A stretch of 64,000 bases of DNA from Salinicola halimionae. Its GTDB lineage: Bacteria; Pseudomonadota; Gammaproteobacteria; Pseudomonadales; Halomonadaceae. This document shows, piece by piece, positions 1 to 9,642 of the stretch; the first letter of the stretch is position 1, and every line of letters begins with the position of its first letter. A model generated the notes under the pieces. It searched no databases. It saw nothing but the letters and a program-made list of their open reading frames with translations, and had not been told where the DNA came from. The stretch is from contig NZ_PZJQ01000007.1 in assembly GCF_003206065.1 (NCBI RefSeq), positions 19,653 to 83,652 on the forward strand, written 5' to 3'. The translations under genes were made by a program, and so were the position numbers.

Positions 1-17
1 TGCAGAACCTGATCTAA
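1..17 (+). CDS. 3' end of an upstream gene, probably tssE
   Basis: Only the last codons are present: a frame reading Gln-Asn-Leu-Ile followed by TAA, whose last base is the A of the tssF start codon (TAATG). The one-base overlap indicates an operon running in from the left. In many type VI secretion clusters the gene before tssF is tssE (gp25-like baseplate protein), so that is the likely identity, but four codons cannot prove it. Confidence 0.3.
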
Positions 18-1852
18 TGCTCGACGACCTGCTGCCCTACTACGAGAAGGAACTCTCGCACCTGCGCTTTTTGGGCCAGGAGTTCGCTCAGCGCTATCCC
101 AAGATTGCCTCGCGGCTATTGCTCGAGGGGGATTACTGTGAGGATCCGCACGCCGAGCGCATGATCGAGTCGTTCGCCTTTCTCAGTGCTCGCGTGCACA
201 AGAAACTCGACGACGATTTCCCCGAGATCGTCGAGGCGTTTCTCGACGTGCTCTATCCGCACTATCTGCGCCCGACACCGGCGCTCTCCATTGTTCAGTT
301 CGACCCCGGCGCGCAGACCTCCTTGACCGGGGCCTATTACCTGCCGCGCCATACCGCGCTGCATTCGCGCCCGGTGGAGGACTCCTTCTGTCGCTTTCGT
401 ACCTGCTACCCGGTGGAGGTCTGGCCGGTAGCGTTGAGCGGCGCCGAGCTGACACGACTCGAGCGCTCCTCGTTCAACACCCACGGCAACGACAACGTCG
501 CCAAACTGACACTGTCATTGGAAAGCCTCGGCAATACCGATTTCGGCAAGCTGGGGATGGACCGCCTGCGCTTGTTTCTCGATGGTGAAGGCAGTTTGAT
601 GCACCCGTTGTACGAGCTGCTGTTCAACAATGTAGCAAGGATTTCGGTGAGCTTCGTCGACGCCGGCCAGCGAAGAGAAATCGGGCTGGCACCGGACGCC
701 ATCACGCCGGTCGGCTTCGGTCATGACGAAGGGTTGATCGACTACTCCGAGCGCTCGTTTTTGGGTTACCGGCTGCTGCACGAGTACTTCACCTTTCCTG
801 AAAAATTTCTATTCTTCGACCTGAACGGCCTGGCCCGGCCGCTCGCCGACAAACCCGTAACGCAGATTCAGATTCATTTTCTGTTCCGCGACTACGACCA
901 GCACGAACGGCTGGCGCGACTGGCGCAGACCGTCGGTCGTCATAACTTCCGGCTCGGCTGCACCCCGGTGGTCAACTTGTTCCCGCAACAGGCCGAGCCG
1001 ATCAAGCTGAGCCACACCCGGCACGAGTACCCGGTAGTACCCGACGTACGTCACTCTCGTTCGACCGAGATCGTCTCGATCGACGAGGTGACTCGGGTCA
1101 TCCGTACCGCGACCCAGGACGAAGTCGCGCCCTGCCTGCCCTTCTTCGAACCCCGGGATAGCGAGAAGCAGGCACGCCAGAGTTACTGGATAGCACGGCG
1201 GGTGGCGTCCGAGAATGCCCGCGACCCCGGCACAGAGATGCGCCTGCGCGTAGTCGACCGCGAGCTCGAAATGCTGGATGGCAGCAGCGACACGCTCAGT
1301 CTCAAGCTCACCTGCAGCAACCGCGACCTGCCTCAGCTGATGACCTTCGGCCATCCACAGGGCGACTTTACGCTTGAGCGCGAGCAGGTCGTGCAACAGA
1401 TCCGCTGCCTGCGCAAGCCAACCGCGCCGGTTCGGCCGCCGATGGGCAAGGGCCTGATCTGGCGACTGGTGTCACACCTCTCGCTCAACCATCTCTCGCT
1501 GGTTTCGGACGGCCGCGAAGCGCTGATGGAGCTGCTGACGCTTTATAACTATCGCCAGGCCTCGGCAATCCGAAAGCAGATCAACGGCATCACCTCGATC
1601 GCCAGCGAACCGGTGATGACCCGCATCGGTCATCCGCGCCCGGCATTCGTGCGCGGTACCGGGATCACGCTGGAACTCGACGAAAGCCAGTTCACCGGTA
1701 GCGGCATCTATCTGTTCGGTATGGTTCTGGATCACTTCTTCGGCCAGTACTGCAGTCTCAACAGTTTCACTCAACTCACCCTGCGCTCTCGTCAGCGCGA
1801 ACAGCGAGTCGCCCAATGGCAGCCGAGAACCGGTACTCAGCCCCTGGTCTGA
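17..1852 (+). CDS. tssF: Type VI secretion baseplate subunit TssF
   Basis: A 611-residue protein of the TssF/VasA/ImpG family, the usual length for the family. It begins with the family-typical N-terminus (MLDDLLPYYEKELSHLR) and keeps the conserved early block around FPEIVEAFLDVLYPHYLRP. TssF joins TssG, TssE and TssK in the wedge of the cytoplasmic baseplate from which the contractile sheath is assembled. It has no catalytic motif, signal peptide or membrane segment. It overlaps the next gene by 37 bp and is tightly coupled to the gene before it, so tssE?-F-G-H is one transcript. No cargo or effector gene follows in this window. Confidence 0.95.
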   Translation: MLDDLLPYYEKELSHLRFLGQEFAQRYPKIASRLLLEGDYCEDPHAERMIESFAFLSARVHKKLDDDFPEIVEAFLDVLYPHYLRPTPALSIVQFDPGAQTSLTGAYYLPRHTALHSRPVEDSFCRFRTCYPVEVWPVALSGAELTRLERSSFNTHGNDNVAKLTLSLESLGNTDFGKLGMDRLRLFLDGEGSLMHPLYELLFNNVARISVSFVDAGQRREIGLAPDAITPVGFGHDEGLIDYSERSFLGYRLLHEYFTFPEKFLFFDLNGLARPLADKPVTQIQIHFLFRDYDQHERLARLAQTVGRHNFRLGCTPVVNLFPQQAEPIKLSHTRHEYPVVPDVRHSRSTEIVSIDEVTRVIRTATQDEVAPCLPFFEPRDSEKQARQSYWIARRVASENARDPGTEMRLRVVDRELEMLDGSSDTLSLKLTCSNRDLPQLMTFGHPQGDFTLEREQVVQQIRCLRKPTAPVRPPMGKGLIWRLVSHLSLNHLSLVSDGREALMELLTLYNYRQASAIRKQINGITSIASEPVMTRIGHPRPAFVRGTGITLELDESQFTGSGIYLFGMVLDHFFGQYCSLNSFTQLTLRSRQREQRVAQWQPRTGTQPLV

Positions 1853-2892
1853 TCGACCAGGCGCGAGCGGAGCCCTGGCGATTCGGGTTCTTCCAGCTCG
1901 TACGACTGCTGCGGCTGCACTATAGCCGCACCGGGCGCATCGATCCGGAGAATCGACCGCACCAGGACCCGCTGCGCTTTCGCTCGCTGCTGTCGCTCAA
2001 TTTTCCGCCCAGCGAGATCAGCGATCTCAACTTCGAGAGCGACAAGGCACGCTCTGCCAGCGGCGATCCGCTGAGCGAGATTCAGGTGACCTTCATGGGG
2101 TTGGTGGGGCCTTCCGGCGTGCTGCCACGCCCCTACACCGAGCTGCTGATCAACCGTCATATCGAGAAACGTGACGACGCCGCTCACGCCTTCATGGACT
2201 TTTTTTCCCACCGCATGACGGCGCTGTTCTACGAAGCATGGCAGAAGTATCGGTTTCATATCGAATACGAGCGCAAGGGCAGCGCCGATTTCGAAGACTG
2301 GCTGCTGCATCTGGTCGGCTTTACTCCGACCACTCTGGAGAAGACGCTGGACCAGCCGGAAGACCCGGCATCGTTGCGACGCGATCTGTTCAGCTGGTTT
2401 TCCGGGCTGTGGTCACAGCGGCCGCGCAACCCCGGCAATCTGCAGTCGATTCTGGAATACACCTTTCAGCTGCCTTGTCGCGTGATTCCTTTCACCGGCC
2501 GCTGGGTGCGGCTGGCACCGGAGCAATACACCCGACTTGGCCAGGCCAACGCCCGGCTGGGCCAGAGCGCGGTCGCCGGCACGCGAGTGCGCGATTACCA
2601 ATCGGCGTTTCGAATCGCCTTCGGCCCACTCAGCCTGGAAGCATACCGCTCGTTGGTGCCGGACACCGCAGCCCATCAGAAGCTGGTGAAACTCGTACGT
2701 TTTTACGCCGGTATCGAACTCGATTTCGAGATCGAGCTGATCCTCGACAAACACAGCATTCCCGCGCCGCAGCTGGGCGCGGGTGGCAGTCTCAAACTGG
2801 GGCGGCTGGGCTGGCTGAAACCTACCGACCGACCGGCCGATTCCCACGGCCATGCACTCTTCGACATCCCTTTTGATGGAGCCACGGCGTGA
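1816..2892 (+). CDS. tssG: Type VI secretion baseplate subunit TssG
   Basis: A 358-residue TssG/VasB/ImpH protein. The family hallmarks are visible near the N-terminus: the PWRFGFFQLVRLL block and the later FMGLVGPSGVLPRPYTELL block. Two TssG with one TssF form the core of each baseplate wedge. The ATG lies inside the end of tssF (37-bp overlap) and the TGA overlaps the GTG of tssH by 4 bp, so the three genes are translationally coupled. It is a soluble cytoplasmic protein. The start is chosen as the first ATG that keeps the conserved N-terminal block. Confidence 0.94.
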   Translation: MAAENRYSAPGLIDQARAEPWRFGFFQLVRLLRLHYSRTGRIDPENRPHQDPLRFRSLLSLNFPPSEISDLNFESDKARSASGDPLSEIQVTFMGLVGPSGVLPRPYTELLINRHIEKRDDAAHAFMDFFSHRMTALFYEAWQKYRFHIEYERKGSADFEDWLLHLVGFTPTTLEKTLDQPEDPASLRRDLFSWFSGLWSQRPRNPGNLQSILEYTFQLPCRVIPFTGRWVRLAPEQYTRLGQANARLGQSAVAGTRVRDYQSAFRIAFGPLSLEAYRSLVPDTAAHQKLVKLVRFYAGIELDFEIELILDKHSIPAPQLGAGGSLKLGRLGWLKPTDRPADSHGHALFDIPFDGATA

Positions 2893-5558
2893 GTCTCAAA
2901 TCTCTCTTCGACAAACTCAACGATCCCTGCCGCGAAGCCACCGAAGGCGCCGCGGCACTGTGCCTGGCCGAGCGCCAGTACGATGTCGACATCGAGCATC
3001 TGCTGCTCAAGCTGCTCGACAGCGACGACAACGACCTGCTGCGTATCGCCCGCCATTACGACGTGTCGCTCGACCGCCTGGCCTCGCAACTCGAAGAGAC
3101 TGTCTCGACCTTCAAGACCGGCAATACCCGCACACCTGCGCTCTCGCCTCGAATCACCAAATTGATCGAGCGCGCCTGGGTCATCGCCTCGATCGATCAG
3201 GGCGAAGCGCAGATTCGAGGTGGCCATCTGCTGCTGGCGCTGCTTAAAGACGAGGAACTGCGACGCGTGGTCATCGACGGCGCCCGCGAACTCGAGCACA
3301 TCAACGTCGACGATCTTCAGGCCCACATCAATGACCTGATCGGCGGCAGCAGTGAGGATCAACATGTTCGAGCGCTGGAAGAAGGCGCCGGCGGCGAAGG
3401 CCAGACCGCACAGCAACCGGCCAACGGCCAGGCGGGCGGCGAGCGCCGGGGCAAGTCGAAGACACCCGCTCTGGATCAATACACCATCGATCTGACCGGC
3501 AACGCCCGTGCCGGGCGCATCGATCCGGTGCTCGGTCGTGAAGAAGAAGTCCGCCAGATGGTGGATATTCTGACCCGCCGACGTCAGAACAACCCGATCC
3601 TCACCGGCGAGGCCGGCGTCGGCAAGACCGCGGTGGTCGAGGGCCTGGCCCTGCGAATCGTCAACGGCGACGTGCCGCCGCCGCTTCAGAACGTCGAACT
3701 GCGAACGCTGGACCTGGGGCTGCTGCAGGCCGGTGCCGGGGTCAAGGGCGAGTTCGAAAGCCGGCTCAAGAACGTGATCGAAGAAACCAAGCGTAGCCTC
3801 CATCCGATCATTCTATTCATCGATGAAGCGCACACGTTGATCGGCAGTGGCGGCCAGGCTGGCCAGGGCGACGCCGCCAACCTGCTCAAGCCCGCACTGG
3901 CCCGCGGCGAACTGCGTACCATCGCCGCCACCACGTGGGCGGAATACAAGAAATACTTCGAGAAGGACGCGGCGCTGGCACGGCGCTTCCAGGTGGTCAA
4001 GGTCGAAGAGCCGGCCGAGCCGGTCGCGATCAATATGCTGCGCGGCTTGAACGAGCGCATGCAGGACCACCATAAGGTCACCATTCTCGACGACGCCATC
4101 GTCCAGGCCGTGCGTCTGTCGCACCGCTATATCACCGGGCGACAGCTACCGGACAAGGCGGTCAGCGTACTTGATACTGCCTGCGCGCGAGTCGCACTTG
4201 CCCAGTCGTCACAACCGGCAGCGCTGGAAGACGCCCACCGCCGCATTGACAACTTTCAAAGCGAGATCGCGGTGCTCGAGCGCGAGCAGCGCGAGGGCAG
4301 CGATCATGCCGAGACGCTGGCCTCGCTCAACGAGCAGCTCGGGACCACCCAGGCCGAGATCGACGACCTGAGCGCCCGTTGGGAGCGCGAACAGGAAATC
4401 GTCACCCGGCTCAAGTCTCTGGAGGCAGAACGAGAAACGGTCGAGACCGGCAGACAGGATGGCGACGCTGACGCACTGAGCTGGCAGATCGGCGAGGTTC
4501 GCCGCGAGCTGGCTGACGTTCAGGGTGAGCACTCGCTGGTCCATGGCCATGTCGATGGCAACGTGATCGCGGAAGTGATCTCCAACTGGACCGGCATTCC
4601 GCTGGGCAAGATGATGCGTGACGAGATCGCCACGGTGCAGCGGCTGCCCGAGCTGCTGGGCGAGCGCGTACTCGGTCAGGATCACGCCCTGGCGGAGATC
4701 GGTAAGCGCATCGCCATCTCTCGGGCACGCATGGAAGATCCCAACAAGCCGATCGGCGTCTTCCTCCTGCTGGGGCCAAGCGGTGTCGGCAAGACCGAAA
4801 CCGCGCTCTCGCTGGCCGACACGCTTTACGGCGGCGAGCGCAATGTCATCACCATCAACATGTCCGAATATCAGGAAGCGCACACCGTCTCCAGCCTCAA
4901 GGGCTCGCCCCCCGGCTACGTCGGCTACGGCGAAGGCGGCGTGCTGACCGAAGCGGTGCGCCGCAAGCCTTACAGCGTGGTGCTGCTGGATGAAGTCGAG
5001 AAAGCCCACCCGGACGTGCTGGAGCTATTCTTCCAGGTCTTCGACAAGGGCGTACTGGACGACGGTGAAGGCCGCGAGATCAACTTCCGCAACACCGTGA
5101 TCCTGCTCACTTCCAACGTGGGCACTGACGACATCATGCAGCAGTGCCTGGGCGTCGATACGCTGCCCGCCCCGGATGCCATTGTCGAGAGCCTGCGCGA
5201 TCAGCTCAATACGGTCTTCAAACCAGCCTTCCTGGGTCGCTTGAACATCATTCCCTACTATCCGGTGCAGAAGGAAATTTTGCACAACATCGTTCGGCTT
5301 AAGCTCGATCGAATCAAGCACCGCTTCGAGTACAACCATCGCGCCGAGTTCGAGTACGACCCGGCGATCGTCGAGGCGGTTGCCAACCGCTGCACCGACA
5401 GCGACAGCGGCGCGCGCAATATCGACAACATCCTTTCCGGCAGCCTGATGCCGACCATCGCCGCCCAGGTACTAGACAAGATGGCCAACGGTGAAGCGAT
5501 CGAGAAGCTCGCCGTCAGCCTCGATGACCAGGGTGACTTTGCCTACGCGTTGAGTTGA
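2889..5558 (+). CDS. tssH: Type VI secretion ATPase TssH (ClpV)
   Basis: An 889-residue AAA+ unfoldase of the ClpV class, which disassembles contracted TssB/TssC sheath for reuse. In order there is a Clp N-domain (about 1-150), a Gly/Gln-rich linker, AAA-1 with Walker A GEAGVGKT at about 240 and Walker [10 protein letters not shown] near 308, a coiled-coil middle domain (about 430-560), and AAA-2 with Walker A GPSGVGKT at about 629 and Walker [12 protein letters not shown]. The length and the sheath-specific neighbours distinguish it from ClpB. The start is a GTG overlapping the tssG stop. It is the last secretion gene here; the next gene starts 198 bp later and belongs to metabolism. Confidence 0.95.
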   Translation: MSLKSLFDKLNDPCREATEGAAALCLAERQYDVDIEHLLLKLLDSDDNDLLRIARHYDVSLDRLASQLEETVSTFKTGNTRTPALSPRITKLIERAWVIASIDQGEAQIRGGHLLLALLKDEELRRVVIDGARELEHINVDDLQAHINDLIGGSSEDQHVRALEEGAGGEGQTAQQPANGQAGGERRGKSKTPALDQYTIDLTGNARAGRIDPVLGREEEVRQMVDILTRRRQNNPILTGEAGVGKTAVVEGLALRIVNGDVPPPLQNVELRTLDLGLLQAGAGVKGEFESRLKNVIEETKRSLHPIILFIDEAHTLIGSGGQAGQGDAANLLKPALARGELRTIAATTWAEYKKYFEKDAALARRFQVVKVEEPAEPVAINMLRGLNERMQDHHKVTILDDAIVQAVRLSHRYITGRQLPDKAVSVLDTACARVALAQSSQPAALEDAHRRIDNFQSEIAVLEREQREGSDHAETLASLNEQLGTTQAEIDDLSARWEREQEIVTRLKSLEAERETVETGRQDGDADALSWQIGEVRRELADVQGEHSLVHGHVDGNVIAEVISNWTGIPLGKMMRDEIATVQRLPELLGERVLGQDHALAEIGKRIAISRARMEDPNKPIGVFLLLGPSGVGKTETALSLADTLYGGERNVITINMSEYQEAHTVSSLKGSPPGYVGYGEGGVLTEAVRRKPYSVVLLDEVEKAHPDVLELFFQVFDKGVLDDGEGREINFRNTVILLTSNVGTDDIMQQCLGVDTLPAPDAIVESLRDQLNTVFKPAFLGRLNIIPYYPVQKEILHNIVRLKLDRIKHRFEYNHRAEFEYDPAIVEAVANRCTDSDSGARNIDNILSGSLMPTIAAQVLDKMANGEAIEKLAVSLDDQGDFAYALS

Positions 5559-5579
5559 GTCAGTAGCGCAGTGAGATAA

Positions 5580-5594
5580 GAGCATCCCCGGTGG
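5580..5594 (+). repeat. 15-bp direct repeat, copy 1 (left of the itaconate block)
   Basis: GAGCATCCCCGGTGG lies 22 bp after the tssH stop; an identical copy lies at 11828-11842, 61 bp after the last enzyme gene of the block. The copies bracket the six enzyme genes. By chance about two identical 15-mers would be expected among all position pairs in 64 kb, so only their placement makes them noteworthy. Confidence 0.35.
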
Positions 5595-5756
5595 CCGAGC
5601 GTGCTATCGGGGACGTTGACCATTTGGCACGCCCTCCCGGTTATCCACCAAAGTCGTATTCAGCGAAACCGAAGCCCCCCGCCACAAAAGACAGATTTCC
5701 TCTGACGCCGAGTCCGGCCATGCTGGCTAAACCCTCCGCGACTGGTGGATCGCCTC

Positions 5757-6635
5757 ATGTCAGATTATGTGCCCGATAGCATTCCCGACGACACGCTCAA
5801 GCAGTGGATCGGCAACCGCGAACAGAGCACGGATCACCTCGATACCGCGCTGGTGGCGCGGGTCGCGGCGACTTTCAGCAAATCCTGCCCAAAACCGGGT
5901 GAGCCCCTGCCCCCCTTGTGGCATTGGGCGTTTTTCCAGAATCCGCTCCCTGGCGCACAGCTCGGCGGCGACGGCCACCCGACTCGCGGCGGCTTCCTGC
6001 CGCCGGCAGATGACCGCAATCGCATGTGGGCCGGTGGACGTGTCGAGTTTCTGACACCGCTTAGAGTGGGCATCGAAGCAGAACGCGTCTCCATGGTTGT
6101 CGATATTCAGGAAAAGCATGGCCGTACCGGCTCTCTGCTGTTCGTAACGGTGCAGCACGATTATCACCAGGCTGGCGAGCTCGCCATTCGCGAAGCCCAA
6201 GACATCGTCTACCGCCAACCCGCGCCGTCCAAGCTGTCGCTCGATGATCCGATGCCGGAAGCCGACTGGTCGCAGACCTTCGAGCCGGATCCGGTGTTGC
6301 TGTTCCGCTATTCGGCTGTGACCTTCAATGGCCACAGGATTCATTACGACTGGCCGTACGTCACCGAAACCGAGGGTTATCCGGGGTTGGTGGTGCATGG
6401 GCCGCTGATCGCGACGCTGCAACTGCAGGCGTTCTGCGAGGCCAATCCCCGTGCCCAACCCACGCGCATGGAGTACCGCGGCCTGCGTCCGCTGATCGCC
6501 AACAAGGCGTTTCAGACGACTGGACAGGTCACCGATACCGGCAAGGCCGAGTTGACGGCCGGCAACGCCGACGGACCGGCCCATCGCGCCACGGTTGAAT
6601 TCAATAACACTGAAGATCAGGAGTCTCGATCATGA
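5757..6635 (+). CDS. ich: Itaconyl-CoA / mesaconyl-C4-CoA-type hydratase (MaoC/FAS1-like hot-dog protein)
   Basis: A 292-residue double hot-dog hydratase of the mesaconyl-C4-CoA hydratase/HTD2-like group. The N-terminal half carries the FAS1-like dehydratase region (LPPLWHWAFF..., then GGFLPP and RMWAGGRVEF); the C-terminal half has the hydratase-2 block with FRYSAVTFNGHRIHYD and VVHGPL. In the matching P. aeruginosa locus this position is Ich, which hydrates itaconyl-CoA to (S)-citramalyl-CoA. I prefer the ATG at 5757 over an in-frame GTG at 5745 because a GGTGG stretch sits about 8 bp before it. The stop overlaps the next gene by 4 bp. Substrate is inferred from gene order, not from residues. 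Confidence 0.85.
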   Translation: MSDYVPDSIPDDTLKQWIGNREQSTDHLDTALVARVAATFSKSCPKPGEPLPPLWHWAFFQNPLPGAQLGGDGHPTRGGFLPPADDRNRMWAGGRVEFLTPLRVGIEAERVSMVVDIQEKHGRTGSLLFVTVQHDYHQAGELAIREAQDIVYRQPAPSKLSLDDPMPEADWSQTFEPDPVLLFRYSAVTFNGHRIHYDWPYVTETEGYPGLVVHGPLIATLQLQAFCEANPRAQPTRMEYRGLRPLIANKAFQTTGQVTDTGKAELTAGNADGPAHRATVEFNNTEDQESRS

Positions 6636-7816
6636 GTCTCGACCCTATCGGCCAAGCCCCTTTCGACCAAGAGGCGCTGGAAGCCATCCGCGACGGCGTT
6701 CGTAGCCTATGCCAGCAATATGACGGTGAATATTGGCGCGATATCGACAAGGCGCAGGGCTTCCCCGAAAAGTTCGTCACCGAACTGACCGAAGCCGGGT
6801 GGCTCGGTGCGATGATCCCCGAGGAATTCGGTGGCTCGGGGCTGGGACTGATCGAGGCCAGCGTGATTCTCGAGGAGGTCAACCGCTGCGGCGGCAATGC
6901 CGGCTTCGTCCATGGTCAGATGTACAACATGGCAACGCTGCTCAAGCATGGCAGCAAGACGCAGAAAGCCGCCATCCTGCCCAGGCTCGCCAGTGGCGAA
7001 CTCCGACTGCAATCGATGGGTGTCACCGAGCCTACCACCGGCACCGACACCACCAAGATCAAGACCACGGCGGTAAAACGCGGCGACAAGTATGTGATCA
7101 ACGGCCAGAAGGTGTGGATCTCGCGAATCCAGCATTCTGACTTGATGATCCTGCTGGCGCGCACCACGCCGTTGGCCGAGGTCAAGCGCAAGTCCGAGGG
7201 CATGTCGATCTTCCTGGTCGATCTGCATCAGGCGATTGGTAACGGTATGACGGTTCAGCCCATCGCCAACATGGTTGGCCACGAAACCAACGAGCTGTTC
7301 TTCGACAACCTCGAACTGCCGGCGGATAGCCTGATCGGCGAGGAAGGTAAAGGCTTCCGATATATTCTCGACGGTCTCAATGCCGAGCGCACCTTGATCG
7401 CGGCCGAATGCATCGGCGACGGTCGCTGGTTCATCGACAAGGCCAGCCGCTACGCCAACGAGCGCATCGTCTTCGACCGACCGATCGGCAAGAACCAGGG
7501 TGTGCAGTTCCCGATCGCCGAAGCGCATATCGAGGTAGAAGCCGCCGATCTGATGCGCTGGCGTGCCTGTCAGGAGTTCGATGCCGGCGTCCCGGCCGGC
7601 GCCAGCGCCAACATGGCCAAGTACCTGGCAGCCAAGGCCTCCTGGGAAGCCGCCAATGTCTGCCTGCAGACCCACGGCGGGTTCGGCTTCGCCACCGAGT
7701 ACGACGTCGAACGCAAGTTCCGCGAGACGCGCCTATACCAAGTCGCTCCGATCTCCACCAACCTGATTCTCTCCTACGTGGCCGAGCACTTGCTCGACCT
7801 GCCACGCTCGTTCTGA
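6632..7816 (+). CDS. Acyl-CoA dehydrogenase of the itaconate block
   Basis: A 394-residue FAD-dependent acyl-CoA dehydrogenase with a good ribosome site (AGGAG) and a 4-bp overlap with the hydratase gene. N-domain, the FAD/substrate block (MGVTEPTTGTDT), beta-domain WISR, and C-terminal helices are all recognisable. The usual catalytic Glu in a YEGT motif is absent; the equivalent stretch reads LYQVAPISTN. A Glu at about 252 in NAERT aligns with the alternative base used by isovaleryl-CoA dehydrogenase, so the enzyme is probably active (inference). In P. aeruginosa the gene at this position (PA0879) has been tied to methylsuccinate-type substrates; oxidation of a C5 branched dicarboxyl-CoA is therefore a reasonable guess. 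Confidence 0.85.
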   Translation: MSLDPIGQAPFDQEALEAIRDGVRSLCQQYDGEYWRDIDKAQGFPEKFVTELTEAGWLGAMIPEEFGGSGLGLIEASVILEEVNRCGGNAGFVHGQMYNMATLLKHGSKTQKAAILPRLASGELRLQSMGVTEPTTGTDTTKIKTTAVKRGDKYVINGQKVWISRIQHSDLMILLARTTPLAEVKRKSEGMSIFLVDLHQAIGNGMTVQPIANMVGHETNELFFDNLELPADSLIGEEGKGFRYILDGLNAERTLIAAECIGDGRWFIDKASRYANERIVFDRPIGKNQGVQFPIAEAHIEVEAADLMRWRACQEFDAGVPAGASANMAKYLAAKASWEAANVCLQTHGGFGFATEYDVERKFRETRLYQVAPISTNLILSYVAEHLLDLPRSF

Positions 7817-7824
7817 GGTTACCC

Positions 7825-8220
7825 ATGAAGATCTCACAGCTGGATCATCTGGTGCTGACGGTCGCCGATATCGATGCGACCTGCGATTTCTACGGTCGTG
7901 CACTGGGGATGGAACGGATCGTCTTCGGCAACGGGCGCAGGGCGCTCGTCTTTGGCCAGCAGAAGATCAACCTGCACCGCCACGGCCAGGAATTCGAACC
8001 CAAGGCGCACCGCCCCGCGCCGGGTTCGGCGGATCTCTGCTTCCTCAGCGACACACCACTGGAGCAGGTGATCACCCACCTTGAGACCGAAGAGATCACG
8101 ATCATCGAAGGTCCGGTGGATCGGACCGGCGCCACCGGCCCGATCCGATCCGTCTACGTTCGCGACCCTGACGGCAATCTGATCGAGATCGCCAATCGAC
8201 TCGAGGAGCGTTTGCCATGA
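7825..8220 (+). CDS. VOC/glyoxalase-family protein
   Basis: A 131-residue protein of the vicinal oxygen chelate superfamily. It shows the paired beta-alpha-beta-beta-beta modules: module one begins QLDHLVLTVADIDATCDFY, and module two ends YVRDPDGNLIEI, with a metal-ligand pattern of His (QLDH), a central His-containing strand (INLHRHG) and a C-terminal Glu (LIEI). The ATG at 7825 is chosen because it gives the family N-terminus; the longer open frame upstream is only a shadow of the dehydrogenase gene. It starts 8 bp after the dehydrogenase stop and overlaps the next gene by 4 bp. The corresponding gene in the P. aeruginosa itaconate locus (PA0880) is annotated as a ring-cleaving dioxygenase/glyoxalase; the actual reaction here is unknown. 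Confidence 0.85.
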   Translation: MKISQLDHLVLTVADIDATCDFYGRALGMERIVFGNGRRALVFGQQKINLHRHGQEFEPKAHRPAPGSADLCFLSDTPLEQVITHLETEEITIIEGPVDRTGATGPIRSVYVRDPDGNLIEIANRLEERLP

Positions 8221-9593
8221 ATGAACTGGTCCATGATCAAACCCGTGATCGAACACGTGAACTGGCAAGTTTTCTGGCCGAACTCCGTTATGCCGATATC
8301 CCGCAACACGTCGTTGAGCGCTGCCAGGCGCTCTATCTCGATTGGCTGGGCTCCGCGCTGGCCGGCAAGGATCATGCGCCGATCCCGCTATTCGATCATT
8401 ACAGCAAGCTGATGGGTCCCCATGATGGTGGCTGCCAGCAACTGACCGACCGTCGCATGACCTCGCCCCACTTCGCGGCTTTCGTCAACGCGGCCGCCTC
8501 GCATGTGGTCGAGCAGGATGATCTGCACAACAGTTCCGTGCTTCACCCGGCAACCGTGGTCTTTCCTGCCGCACTGGCAACCGCCCAGGACCTGGGCAGC
8601 AGCGGTGAGGCGCTGATCACTGCCGCCGTAGCCGGTTACGAGGCGGGGATTCGGATCGGCGAATTCCTCGGCCGCTCGCACTATCGCATCTTCCACACCA
8701 CCGGCACCGCCGGCACGCTGGCCGCTGCCGTGGCCGCTGGCAAGCTGATGGAACTCGACACCGACGGTTTCGTGAATCTGCTCGGCAACGCCGGCACCCA
8801 GGCTGCGGGGCTGTGGGAATTTCTGCGCGACGCCGCCGACTCCAAACAGCTGCATACCGCCAAGGCGGCCTCCGACGGTCTTCTCGCCGCCTACATGACT
8901 CAGAGCGGCCTGACCGGCGCGCATCACATTTTGGATGGCCCCCAGGGAATGGCTGCGGGGATGTCCACGGACGCCGACCCGAGCCAATTGACGGACCGGC
9001 TCGGCGGACGCTGGGCGTTGGCCGAAACTTCATTCAAGTTTCACGCCTCCTGCCGCCATACGCATCCGGCAGCGGACGCCTTGCTGGCATTGATGCAGCG
9101 GGAGACGCTGACTCACGACGACGTCGAGACCGTCACGGCGAAAGTCCACCAAGCGGCAATCGACGTGCTCGGGCCGGTGGTCGATCCGCGCACCATTCAC
9201 CAGGCCAAGTTTTCGATGGGAAGCGTACTGGGGTTAATCGCGGTTCATGGAGATGCCAGCCTGGCCAGCTTTCGGGATCACGCCCTGCAGGACGAGGCGG
9301 TGGCCAGTTTCCGCCAGCGTGTGTCGATGATGCTGGACCCGGAGGTGGATGAAGCCTATCCGCAGCGCTGGCTGGGGCGTGTCGAGGTCACCACTCGCGA
9401 CGGCCGCCGAATGAGTGCCGCCATCGATGAACCCAAGGGCGATCCGGGCAACACCCTGAGCCGGGATGAGCTGGAGGCGAAATTCCGCCGTCTCGTGACG
9501 TTCTCGGGTGCGGCCAGTAACGACGAAGTCATCAAGCTGATCGCCCATGCCTGGAATCTGCCCGCCGTGGCACGCCTAGAGCCGCTGCTGTGA
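8217..9593 (+). CDS. MmgE/PrpD family protein of the itaconate block
   Basis: A 458-residue MmgE/PrpD protein (2-methylcitrate dehydratase/cis-aconitate decarboxylase fold). Visible landmarks are LYLDWLGSALAGKDH near residue 40, the NAAASHVVEQDDLHN block, and KFHASCRHTHPAADAL in the second half, which contains the conserved active-site His/Lys region. Family members dehydrate or decarboxylate tricarboxylates; in the P. aeruginosa itaconate locus the equivalent (PA0881) sits in the same position. It may prepare or isomerise a C5/C6 dicarboxylate feeding the pathway, but which one cannot be read from sequence. Starts in an ATGA overlap with the VOC gene. Confidence 0.85.
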   Translation: MNELVHDQTRDRTRELASFLAELRYADIPQHVVERCQALYLDWLGSALAGKDHAPIPLFDHYSKLMGPHDGGCQQLTDRRMTSPHFAAFVNAAASHVVEQDDLHNSSVLHPATVVFPAALATAQDLGSSGEALITAAVAGYEAGIRIGEFLGRSHYRIFHTTGTAGTLAAAVAAGKLMELDTDGFVNLLGNAGTQAAGLWEFLRDAADSKQLHTAKAASDGLLAAYMTQSGLTGAHHILDGPQGMAAGMSTDADPSQLTDRLGGRWALAETSFKFHASCRHTHPAADALLALMQRETLTHDDVETVTAKVHQAAIDVLGPVVDPRTIHQAKFSMGSVLGLIAVHGDASLASFRDHALQDEAVASFRQRVSMMLDPEVDEAYPQRWLGRVEVTTRDGRRMSAAIDEPKGDPGNTLSRDELEAKFRRLVTFSGAASNDEVIKLIAHAWNLPAVARLEPLL

Positions 9594-9642
9594 GCGGGCG
9601 ACCCGCTAGCACCGAATATCCGCTTTCTGAACAGGATCCGTC

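Noticed and set aside
2703..3803. 366-codon minus-strand open frame opposite tssH
   Set aside because: Low-complexity shadow frame opposite a certain gene.
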